Source: Lotus japonicus | Taxonomy: Eukaryota; Streptophyta; Magnoliopsida; Fabales; Fabaceae | Reading direction: 5' to 3' | Length of the DNA stretch: 64,000 nucleotides | NCBI RefSeq assembly: GCF_012489685.1 | Contig: NC_080042.1 | Coordinates: 16,568,150 to 16,632,149 of the forward strand | In this document: in pieces, positions 10,501-22,500 of the stretch | Layout: each line of letters opens with the position of its first letter | How positions within the stretch are numbered: the stretch's first letter is position 1 | Program-made: the position numbers and the translations under genes | The notes under the pieces: model-generated | Seen by the model: only the letters and a program-made list of their open reading frames with translations | Database searches by the model: none | Told to the model about the DNA's origin: nothing

Positions 10501-13500
10501 ACTAATAGAACTATGGACTGAATGTAAAGCTTGTACTCTACTATGAGATAGATGTCCCAACCTGAAGTGCCACAATGCACCAGGAGGAATAATATGGCTA
10601 GAGCCATTTATTTCAGAAGAAACATGCTGAATAGAAAAGCAAGTACTAGAAGGACTAATTACTACTAGATGGTAAAGATCATCAGCTTGCAAACTACCCA
10701 AACCAATCCTCCTCTTGGTTTGTACCTCCTAGACAAAACAATGAAATTCACCAAAAATAACATCAACATTATGCCCCTTTGCCAGTTTATGCACTGAAAC
10801 TAAGTTATAGGAAAATTCAGCCACAAACAGAACATGAGTTAATAAAATTGACTGTGTAATTCTAACTGTCCCTGCAAAGCATGTTCTAACTACAGTGCCA
10901 TTAGGTAATCTCACAGTGATAGGCTTGACTTTAGTGAGAGTATGAAAGCTCATTTTATCAAAGCATATATGGTCACTTGCCCCTGAATCTATGACCCAAT
11001 CTCTACTATCATACTGTTGTAAACAAGATAAGGCAAGAGGATTACCATTACCATGTCCTGAAGTTTCCCCTTCACAAGCAGCAGATCTCACTACATGGTT
11101 TACTACAACATTGCTTGTATCATTGGATTTATTTGATGTGTTAACTTGCTGAATCATAGCTATAATTCTCTTATATTGATCTGCAGTAAAGAGCTCCTCA
11201 TTATCCCTTTGTGAACCAGTATCATCCTCTGGATCTTCTGTATCATAACTTCTAGAGGTATTATTAGCATGACTTGTGCTATTAGAGCCATATCTGTTGT
11301 TGAAAGTAGTTGGGTATCCATGCAGCCTATAGCATATATCAACTGTGTGTCCTGACTTCTTACAATGATTACAAAACTTTCCTGTGTTCTTATAAGCAGA
11401 ACCACCAAATTGGCCTTTTCCATATGGTGGTTTCTTTCCTTCTGCAGCATTCACTATAGCTAGTGAATCTCCTTTCTCTTCTATGTCAGTTTGCCTTTCA
11501 TGCTGTGTAGCTAAGGAAACTACCTTGGCTAATGGTGGCAAAGGATGACTCATTAGAATCTGTGATTTCACCACTCCAAAACTATCATTCAACCCTAAGA
11601 GAAACCTGATAGTGTTATCCTGCTCTCTAAACAGTTTCACATTCTCAATTGCATCACACCTACAAGGAACAGTGCATCTACATTGTGGAATTGGGCGATA
11701 ATGCTCCAATTCTTCCAAAAGCACCTTCAATTCTGTATAATACTCATTCACAGACATTGAATTTTGTTTCAAATTACTGATTTCATTATGCAATTCAGAA
11801 ATTCTAACAAGATCTCCTTGTGAAAACCGATCTCTTAAATCTCTCCAAGCATCACAAGCATTCTCAACAAAAACAATACTGTTTGCTATGGAAATCGTTA
11901 CCGAATTGAGAATCCATGAGTGGATTAAGCTGTTGCAGCGATCCCAGGCCTCAAAATTCGCATCTGTCGCAGTCGGAACCGGAATTTCGCCGCTCACAAA
12001 ACGAAACTTGTTCTTTGCAACCAACGCGCGCTTCATCGATCTCGCCCAAGCGTTGTAGTTCTTGCCATTCAGAGGTGGATTCACCATTGTTGCTGAGGGA
12101 TTGTCACTTGAATGAATGTAGTACGGTGATGCTGGATTCTGCGTTGGATCAAGCACCACATGAGGAACAGGATTCTGATTTTGATTTTGTCGATTCACCA
12201 TTGTTGTAGATTGCGGAAGCTTTGTGATGATTATGCTCTTGATACCATAACAGAAATCTTAACCTAGCTTACAGAGGAAGCTTGAGGAAGAAGAAGATGA
12301 AATTGCATTGAATCTATTGAAATGAATATTCAGATCACAGAGTATCATTACCAAAGCACTATTTATACTGTAATACTAATCCTAACAAACTAACAGCTGT
12401 AACCAGCTAACAAACTAACAGCTAACTAATTGTAAAAGAGTCCCTGAACTCTTGCTCCTATTACAAACTCAGTCCTTGATCTTTAGTATTTTCACAGAGT
12501 ACCTCCAACCTCAATGCACAAAATCAAAGTTTACATAACATTCAACCAAATCCAAGATCTATATATATCCACTACCCTAGAAACATTAACTACATAAACT
12601 ATCATTCCTCTTATACTAAGAATGGATTTATGTGTTTGAAATTTCTTTCTTATAGAAAATAGGATATAGAAGAGGAATCTTACACTTGATTACGGAAATG
12701 CCCTGGATCCCAACGATTTGGATGTATAATGTTCGACATTTTTGTGTGGTAGAAAAGAACTCTAGCATATTCTCTCCACGGTCTTCCCAAGTAAGTTGTG
12801 CCAGTTCCATCGATAACACAATTCTTAAAAACAAATCCACTTGATTGGCTGGGACTTACCCTCCCTTGTGCTGTGATAAAACCAGAAATTCCTGGACCTA
12901 GAGGTGCAGCAATAACAGATATGGTACAATCCTGTAAAAACAAAATACATTAATAAGAAAAATATTAATAATCAATTCTGACTCAGTGTCTCCTCCATTG
13001 AATTGATTTTGGCTATAAAATAAAATACAGAATAAGTTTCAAACATTCAGTTTCAAGTCTACCAATATATGGAGATCACAAACAAAGATTCTTTTAAATT
13101 TTTATTTTTTAACAATGATTCGCACAAGTTTAAATCAAGAGCATATCCTAATGGTAAACTATGAAGATTAGCATGTAACTAGCGTTCTTGTATGGAGACC
13201 ACAAATTCCTAAAAAATATATGCTTCCAATCAATCATTGCATAATGTAACTTTGTCAGGGTAAAAAGTAAAACCCAAATATTCATACTTTAAGTTGGTAA
13301 ATAACCTACTTAAAGTTGTATATTCACGCAGTTATAATATGTAGACATCGCACAATAGATGTACATACTTAATTTTTCTCTTTATCACTTACTTATCACA
13401 TTATATATCACATTTATTATCTTAATTATCTCTTCATTTTAAACTCGATGGCTATATGACCTTAGTATGTTGTGTGCATACATTATTTTCATGCATTTTG

Positions 13501-16500
13501 GATTGAGATGCCCAAATTTGCATCCCCTAAAAAGGATATGTAACAGACAACATTCCGATTTGAGAATTACTTTGATCTGAATCTCTTTCTTGAGGGTGAT
13601 ATCCTCATCAAGACCTTTTATTCTATCAATATTCTTCTTTTCTATATAAACACACGAAAGGAAATATTTTCCGTGCTTATTATTAATAATAGAAAGGGTA
13701 TTTATACAAAATACAGTTGACTAAATAATAATGACTAAACCTGTAAGACCCGGATTTTCGGAACAAGTTAATTTCCGACTCACGCGTGGAATCAGTGTAA
13801 GCGTGACAGGAGTTTGATATTTGAGAAAGATTAATGAAGAAGAAAGTTCAGGAATTGCTCGAGGAATGTGGCGTTGTTTCTTTCGGAGCTAGTGCGAGTC
13901 GTCTGCACACCTGCCTTATGGCGAGCATGTCCAGAATAGGCTATTTCGCTCTTAAAGCAACGTTTTAAGTGAGATTTCGAACTCTTGGAAAATTTAAAGT
14001 TTCTCTTTATTTTTCCATCGACCAGCGTTTCATTTCGGAACTCTGGACTGTACGCACGATAGGTTTAACTTTTCGGATGTCCGCCGACGCTAATTTCTTT
14101 GCTTCGAAACCTTAGTTTTGAGCGAAGGATGAAGACTTTTTCTATTCGGGACATCTAACGAAGATTCCGTCCGCGCTACCAGACTTTTTTCGACATTTCC
14201 AATCTTTCTTCTGTTGGAAGTTTTGTCGTCTGAGCATCACAGCAAAAAGTAGTTTTTCGGGACAGGCTAACTTACACCGCTTTTGGCGTTTTGGATATCG
14301 TTTTTCCCAAATCTTAGATATTTGTTTTGAGTTCTGGAATTCTGACGCCAGAATCTCTCTTAGAATTCCACGGTGATCGTGCTGCAAAAATCGGAATCGC
14401 GAAATTTTCATTTTCCCGCGATTTCGCCTGCCTATAAATAGCTCAAAAAGCAAAAATTCCTTCATTTTCTTCCTTTTGTGGCTGAATTTCGTGGAGAGCA
14501 AGGGGGGAGGAGATTTTCGCGAAAACTTGACCAATCTTCGTGCAGTTCGTCCCTACTTCTAGGTATCGAGGTAACTAACACGATACCTACCTCTGATTGT
14601 TGTTTCTGTTGCGTTTCTGAAGTCGTTTCTGTGCTCACAGTTTTGAGCTTTTTCTAAAATGGTCCGATTTCTTGGTTGGGTTATGTTCCTTACGTTCCCC
14701 TGAGTCTAAAACCTCTGTCAGTAAACGCTGATTGTGATCCAGTTGTCCAGGATCTGAAAAACTGTTTCAAAACCCTTTTTGTCTCACATTTCGAAACTTT
14801 ATTGTCGAAAAGACTTAATCTGACTTCGTGCCTTTAGGATTTGTTGTCACGGATGTCATGAGGATCATTGCTGTCAAATTTGTTTTCAGAACTGATAACT
14901 TTGAAGTTTTGAGCCTTTATTTTGGACCAAAATGCCCCTGGATAGTCGTATTTCGGCCCGATTGTCCGAAAATTGTTCTGACAGTTTCTTTGCCTTAGTT
15001 TTACCCTAAAACTACCTTGTGAATTGATTTGATCGAAGAAAGAGAGTCGAAGCCCTTTTTCCTTTGAGGCCGTGGGTTATTACCTTTAGGGGGGAGTTTT
15101 TCGTTTTCGAAAACTTGTCCTTTCGTACCCGATTGTCGTATTCTGAAGCTTTAATGCTTTGTCTATCGTTTATGTATTGTTTTGCGATCGAACTAATCGA
15201 TTTTGTTTGGTTTCTGCTTTGTTTTCCTCCGAGGTTCAGTTGAAGGAACTTTGGAATACTCAGAGCAATTGTTTGAGGAGAACTTTGTTTGCGAAGCTGG
15301 AACAGCTCGAGGTTAGGGCAACTTGCTATATTTAGCTATGATTGCATGATAGGCGTCGATAAATTCGACTTATGCTTTATCTGATGTTGTTTATGATGAT
15401 GATTTATTGTTATGATTGTTTTCATAACTTATGATATTGATGATGTGTTGAATTGAGCGTTTCGACGCAACTTCGGAGTGGAGGTTCATTGATCTGGTGA
15501 TCTTTGACATTTCGGGTTGGATGAACAACCCTAGGCAAGTCCGAATGTGGGGTTTGAGACTTAGCCATTTGTTGGGATTCGTTGGAATTCCTAGACTTTC
15601 CCCGGGAAATGTATTTTGGGTGGTTGATTTTTTGGAAACTTAGAATGATAGAGCTTTCGAAAAATAAAGACTTGGGAAACTTAGACTTTGAGAAATAAAC
15701 TCATAATTTGACTAATTTGAATTGAAATCATTTTTATTAACGTTTAAGCATAGGAGAACTGAAGGGGAAAAATATTTATGAAAGGCGGGGAAAAGTCGAC
15801 TTATGTTGTGGGTTTGGAGAGTTTGGAATTGGGAAAGCCATCAAGGTGGGCTATGGTGATGATTGAAAGTCACCGAGTACTCTAGTACTCCTGGTAGTGT
15901 TGTTCGAGTCGTGTTGTATTGACCGGCACAGACTCTGGGTTTTGTTTGGGCTGTGTTGTATTGACCGACACTAGACCCTCGTGTATTCTTGTTGGTGGAG
16001 TTGTGTTGTATTGACCGACACTAACTCTTGGGTTGTTTTGAGTTTGGGTCGGAGCAGTTTTTGACCATCGAGATTTGATGAGTCAGATGACTCAAGAAGT
16101 CATCAAGGGTGATCGCACTCCTTTCATAATTAATTGTCTTTTGTCGCCGAATCGACATATACCTTCGGGTACAGTATATACCTTCGGGTACAGTATATAC
16201 CTTCGGGTACAGTATATCTATATACCTTCGGGTACAGTATATACCGTCGGGTACAGTATATCTATATACCTTCGGGTACAGTATATACCTTCGGGTACAG
16301 TATATCTATATACCTTCGGGTACAGTATATCTATATACCTTCGGGTACAGTATATACCTTCGGGTACAGTATATCTATATACCTTCGGGTACAGTATATA
16401 CCTTCGGGTACAGTATATCTATATACCTTCGGGTAAAGTATATACCTTCGGGTACAGTATATCTATATACCTTCGGGTACAGTATATACCTTCGGGTACA

Positions 16501-19500
16501 GCATGCCTTCGGGTAACTCGGCCATTCGATGGGGGATATGATCGACTGTGTGGTTAGGATCGACCTGTTGATGTCAGGCATAGCGGAGGGAAAAGTCGAC
16601 CCGCAGGGTTAGGACTGATCCGACTATGTCAAGGTTGTAAGTGACACCCGAGGGTTATGGTCGACAAAATGCCAGTGTTAGGACCGACTCGATCGTGCCC
16701 AGCCTATTTCCTCTGGAACCCTCTTAATTGACGTTGCATTGACATATCATGCACTCTAACTATATTTGTTGAGGTATTGATGATTGAATTGTATTAGAGA
16801 TTTGATACAATGCAGAACTTATATGTATATATACAACATATAAACATACCCCCCTCTATCGCATGTTGATTGTATATCTATTGTATTCTGTAAGTTGACC
16901 CTAGCACCTTGGCTTTGTTTGTATGTTTGTGTTTGGGCGGTCGGCCTGCTGCTAGGCGTCTGTCAGCCGGTTCGTGATGATTCGTTGTGCGGGAAAGACC
17001 CGGAGCGAAATGTCTATTACTAAAGCTTTCGACGAGGACCCGGACTTCATGGCTGATCGAGGGAGAGTCGATGATAGTAGTGTGGGATATGGGTGGTTAG
17101 AGTCTTTTGAGTTGGTTGTCACTGTCATAGCTCTGATTCGTCTTACTTTTGGGACCGGGTAGGTTCCCGATATATGGCTTTTGTGTGGTTCTCTTGCTGA
17201 GGATCACAGAGAGTCTGTCGGACTATAGGGGTCTTGGGTTGAGGCCATTTTGAGGCCGACTTTCTCTTGGATAGTGGTATATTTGATGTTTTTGCGTACA
17301 GTTTTGGTTTGTATATATTCGCCTACGAGCATGTTACCTTGGAGTCACTGCGTGTGCGCGTGACGGGATAGTGCAGCAGAGGCTGTACCTTTGTATATGT
17401 TGTTTATCGGTTAGTTTAGTTGTTGGGCTTTGTTTTTATTTCTTTATTGCTTTTATTAAAAGGAAACAATCAAAAAAAAATTACCTGTTTTCCGCGTAAA
17501 GTTTATTTTTGGTTATTAAAGTGACACCTGGAAATCGGGGTGTTACAAAACCTAATTACCAACGTAATTACAGTAAATAGAATAAATAAATTATTTCTAT
17601 TATTCTATTCTATCACACCCCGCAGTCGAAGCGGGAGGTTCACCGACGCTGAGACTGAAACAGAAATCGTCAAAGAAGACCTGTGGAAGGCCCTTGGTAA
17701 AAATGTCTGCAATCTGATGACGCAAAGGAACATGAAGTATGCGAGCCTGGCCACGCGCGACCTTTTCCCGAACAAAGTGGATATCCATCTCTATATGTTT
17801 GGTACGGTGATGGCGCACTGGATTTCCTGAGAGGTAGATGGCACTAACATTGTCACAGTGGACCAATGTTGCCTGAGAGAGAGGAAAGTGAAGATCTAGA
17901 AGTAAATTGCGGATCCAACAGGACTTGGAGACAACATTAGCAACACCCCGGTATTCAACTTCAGCACTAGAGCGAGATAGGGTGGTTGCCGCTTAGAATA
18001 ATTTATTTTTTCTATTCTATCACACACCCCACGTTGTCTTCTTTATCATGTCATGGAAAGAAAAGGAGAAACAAAGGAGCATAACATTATTACCTCGTAT
18101 AATGATTGACCATCACCAAAGATAAAATCAGCAGCACCTTGAATGGTACAAGACTTGTAGTAATGAGTTCCACGATTATCCCACAAAGTATCTTGAAAAC
18201 TAAAGAAACCAACACTAGGGAAGTAGGACTTGTCACCGCTTACCAAGGCAGCTACTGCTGGTCGTACGGGTTTATAATTCTTGTAAGAATTCTGTTCCCT
18301 ATACACATCAAACAGATAAATTATGTCACAAACAACTATTTTATTTTGGGTTGATGAACAAGACTGAAATCAAATTGCTTAAACAAAAGAATGCACAAAT
18401 TGATGAAAATGACTATGATTTTTCTCTTGAATATTATAACCACATACTGTTCATTTTTTCAAAGGCTAAGATGGTTTAGTGATTTATTTTTGTCGATGTA
18501 GTTCAACAGTTAGTTCATGCAATTGGTTGGAGAGATAGTAAAGGACTTGTTCGAAATCAACCAAACATGAAGTCATTGGTTAAAGAATACCTATTGCAAT
18601 ATTGGGCATTGGATAAAGCCAATCTCTCCCCTTACCTAGAGTTATGTCGTGCAAACTAGACTTAGGGGATTAGAAAGGGAATGATTGTATATGTGATTGA
18701 TTAGGTAATTGTTGTCGTTAGGGTTATACAACTCCCATGTTTTTCTTCTTCTCGTTTTTGTCTTCTGTTTCAACTGTAACGGCTTTGCCTCTTTCTGTTT
18801 TGGCATTTGCCATTTACCTTTAATCTCTTTTTTCTTTTGTAACTAAGAGAGGCACCGCTTGTGCCGTATTAATATACTTATTGGCTTACCCTAAAAAAAA
18901 CCAAGAGAGTAGATGTGGTCATGTTTGTGCTCTAGGGCTTCATTTAGGAGTTTTTTTCAACCTAGTTTGTTCCTTGGGGACTGTTTCGTTTGAGAAAACA
19001 TTTATGATTTCATTTTTTTTAAATTATTTATTGATTCTAAATTTTTTAAATTTAGTAAGGAGAAAACATTTATGTTTTCATTTTTTTAAAATTAGTTATT
19101 GATTTTGAATTTTTTAAATTTAGTAAGGACACGTTTTTGACTTTCTTAGTTTCATGTTTACTATCGTCGCCTGTACCACCCAGTCACAATCATCACCATC
19201 ACCATCCCATCACCACCTGTAGCTACTGCCACTACCGCCTATCGATGCTGCCACAACCATCGCCACCACCGCATCCATCATCATCATCGCTTCCGTTGCC
19301 GGTGCCACCACCACCATTGCTTTTCATTTCACTGTTCTAGCTACCTAACTCGTTTTTAGTTTTTTTTCTAAATATAACTAAACATATTCAGATTTATTTT
19401 ATATTTTATTTAAAAATAAAAATATAAAATAAGTAAATCAACAACCTCTAAATTGCACTATTTAAACAAGTTAAAAATAGCTAATTTCTTTATACGGAAG

Positions 19501-22500
19501 AACATATATGTTAGTGTTAAATATGCTTTTAGTCCTAAAAAATAGGGATGAAATGAATTTGATCCCTTTAATCTTCAAACATTGATGAAATGTGTGAAAT
19601 TAATTCTTCAGTTCATTTTGTGACAGTCTAAGCTACCACTAAACTAGAAAATAAAAATTTGTGGCGGTTATAAATTTCCGGTAATATATAAAAACCGCAA
19701 AAAAAAGGTGCAAAGAGGATAACTTCACATATTTTAATAACGTTAGGGATAAGAAAGCAATGAATCTTCTTTGGAGGGACCAGATTCAATTCTTCCTTAT
19801 TTTACGAGATCTAAAAATATTTAACCCTAAAAAATTTATAATGTTTCAATCTTAAAATATAAAAGTAATTCATTTTTTTTAAAGCAAAGTATTTCATTAA
19901 TAGAGAATATTTTTAATTATGATTGGAAATATCTCCATTTATTATGTTGACTGATTGAAGAAAATTATGTATTAATAAATCAAGAAGTTATTTTTTTTTT
20001 TGAAATAAAATCAAGAAGTTTTTTTTTTGACAGCAAAAAGATTAACTTTATTAATATTGAAACCTCCATGAGAACAACACCCTCATGAAACTTGAAAACC
20101 AACCAAAAGCAACCCAACTCTTGCTTATAGTTTGAGCCTCATTAAAACCTCTCTAAGGTAAAACCCAATGGGAAAAAACCTAGAGTAGGAAAAAGAGTAC
20201 AACAAACTATAAAGAGCAAATGAACAATACACCATGCCATACCATTACAACCACCCCAGAAAAAAAAACATGAAAAAGCAAAAGCAGCCTGTATTCAACC
20301 CATTTTTATGACACAAAATATCACCTAAAGTAACCAATGCCCAGCATTCAACTCCCCATTCAAAGGCCAGTCCATAAACAAAATTCTTCCGAGCTATTCA
20401 CGCATAGATTCCCCAGAACTACCAGCACCACAACACTTAGCCACTGCCACTGCCAAACTTAAAGATTGATTTGATTGAACAAATATTAAACATGGTAATA
20501 CCCCTCCAAAAAAAAAAGACACGACTATACCTCCACAATGAACATTCCACCCAATTCATATACCATAGAATTTCCCTTCAATTATCAAATTAAAAGGACA
20601 CAATCTGCAATCTGAACAAATTCATCACAGGCACATTCTGCAATCCACATCATTGTTAAAAGTCCCTTCTAAGACAGCACCCAGTAAAAGACAAAGAAAC
20701 CACCCTTACTGACACCAGCATAATTAATCACCCGCAAGAATTGAAAGACATCAAATTCCCACACCTTTATCCATCCACATCCACTAACAACCTTGCCTCC
20801 ATGAAACATATGCCTGATCTGTCACACAATCACACCCCACTTTCTACTGAACCGAGTCTACAACAACTAGCACCCATTAAACCATTGAAAACTTTCCACA
20901 AAACCACCAAATTATCTCCACTCTTATAACCAAACGCACAAAAATCAGCACCATAGATAAGGCATGCCACATACCAGATAATCAACCACATTTCAGCCAA
21001 TACAACCCAAAAAAAAAAATCTGCATAAACCCTGCATTATACCTGCCTGAACCCTGCATTATACTTTCATCATACTTTCATCATAGTGATAGTCACCCAC
21101 ACAACTCAGACCTCCACCCTCACCAGGTCCTCACCAGATTCAGCTACACCCCAAATTGCCTCATCACTATCCTCTGATCATATAATGACAGAACACACAT
21201 CCTCCAAAGCACCCTCATTTGACAGCAAAGAAATTCCATGACATAACATATACATTGTACACATCTTCTCTTACTACCTCCCATCAGCACCAGCATTGAC
21301 TTCAAGGCTGGAAAGTTACTGTAGATTAGGGTGGTTTTCTCTGATCTGAATCTCGAGCCTTCTGATCATCTCCTCATCAGCACCATTATAAACAACCCCT
21401 AAACGCTTCGCCAATCTCCAAGTCTGCCTTGCTCTAGAACTTATGCCTTCACCGCCTGAATCTTCATCTGACCAAGCATGAACCTCTTCCTCCACCCGCT
21501 GCTTTTTCGGCTTGTTTTTACTACCCTTTGGTCTACCTCTTTTTGCACGACTTTTCCCATCTAATTTTCTGCCCCGAGTACCGCCTGGAATCCCTCCTTT
21601 ATTGCGCCCCCTTCGTTGCTTCACAGCAGCTAAAATTGCGTCATCAGAATAAACCCTTTCTTCAAACTCTGTTTCAACATGATCCTCTATCCCAGTCTCA
21701 AACTTGCAATTCTTCGCAGGAATGGGCTCTTCAAAATTAATTTGGGACGCCCCCATCTTCTGACCCACTGTTATTTTTAATGTTTCTGACCCACCAACAT
21801 TAAGCCTCGCCAAAGCTTTTAGCTTTAACACTGAGATTCTTCCTCCAGTCAAAGGTTTTTTAAGCAACCAACCTGTTCTTGACATCTGGCCATCTTTTTC
21901 CACATCTTTTATTTCTGTTTCTGCTGTCCCCACACTCTTGATAACAAACTCTTTTATTTTTGAATTTGCACCCAAAAAATTCGCTGCACTCCTTGAATTT
22001 AGCCATACATTCCAAGGCTTAGCACACAACCTGTTCCCAACATCATTTGAATTCCAAAAGCCCGTCCCATGCCCCCACCGTACTCCATTCCCCTCATATT
22101 TAAACCCAACGAAACTCCCTCCTTGATTTTTGGCTATTAAATTCTCACCCTCATTACTTGTTAACAAGACGTTTGAAGGCTGAGGATTCAAAATGTTTGA
22201 AACTGTCATTCCTTCATTCTTCTCATGTAAATCCTCCTGGGCGTTACTCAGATGCTTGAAGCAAGGCAATACCATTAATTCTTCAACACTGTAACCAGCC
22301 TCCCTCAAGTGTGTAAGCGTTACGACCAAGTTGTCGGCAACCGGCCCCTCCTTGTCATATGATTTGTAACCGCTCCCGGGCATCTCATTCATTTCTGCCG
22401 TTACCGCATGATCCTCCGCTGATGCCTCCGACGCAGATTCATCAGACCCATTCACTGGATCGGCAACAGGTCTCACCGGTTGCGCCGCTACTAGCTGACC

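Larger units (their letters stand above)
7524..12496 (-). mobile_element. Ty1/copia retrotransposon, nearly complete, both LTRs
   Basis: Two 249-bp LTRs (7524-7772 and 12248-12496) differ at only three positions by eye. GAGTA flanks the element at 7519-7523 and 12497-12501. A primer-binding site TGGTATCAAGAGC (initiator Met tRNA type) follows the 5' LTR at 12247-12235, and a polypurine tract TTGTGGGAGGG precedes the 3' LTR at 7783-7773. A single gag-pol frame runs 12201-7768 with three in-frame stops and no frameshift. It sits in pectinesterase intron 4 in the same orientation as the gene. The low LTR divergence suggests a recent insertion. Confidence 0.93.
13742..17547 (+). mobile_element. 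Solo LTR of a long-LTR gypsy family (family A), 3.8 kb
   Basis: Begins TGTAAGACCCGGATTTTCGG and ends GAAATCGGGGTGTTACA, with AAACC on both sides (13737-13741 and 17548-17552). There is no internal domain, so it arose by recombination between two LTRs. A second solo copy of the same family lies at 58072-61626 in reverse. It contains a TATA box at 14433, two kinds of tandem hairpin arrays (15911-16020 and 16157-16518) and no long frame. Its LTR ends match those of the chromovirus-type element at 51036-63390, so it probably comes from a related gypsy lineage. Confidence 0.92.
13560..18025 (-). mobile_element. Internally deleted copia element in intron 3, split by a solo LTR
   Basis: On the minus strand a fragment of an LTR start (TGTGATAGAATAG, about 18025-17996) joins directly to RNase H coding sequence (17995-17621). 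A polypurine tract (GACTGCGGGG) and a second TGTGATAGAATAG LTR start at 17620 follow. That LTR runs into the solo gypsy LTR insertion (13742-17547) and resumes at 13741-13560, where GTATAAATACCC looks like its TATA box. The lower end was placed by eye and may be off by tens of bases. Gag, integrase and RT are deleted. Confidence 0.6.

Noticed and set aside
16141..16518. CRISPR-like array (regular repeats)
   Set aside because: Spacers are absent or a constant TCTAT, the units are contiguous and lie inside a plant LTR. It is a tandem repeat, not a CRISPR.
16075..16557. 160-codon open frame with YTFGYSI repeats
   Set aside because: It is created by the tandem hairpin array, whose repeat period and spacer keep frames open on both strands. 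There is no independent coding signal.
19137..19340. Ser/Pro/His-rich frame
   Set aside because: Low-complexity CAC/ATC repeat inside an intron; composition explains the frame.
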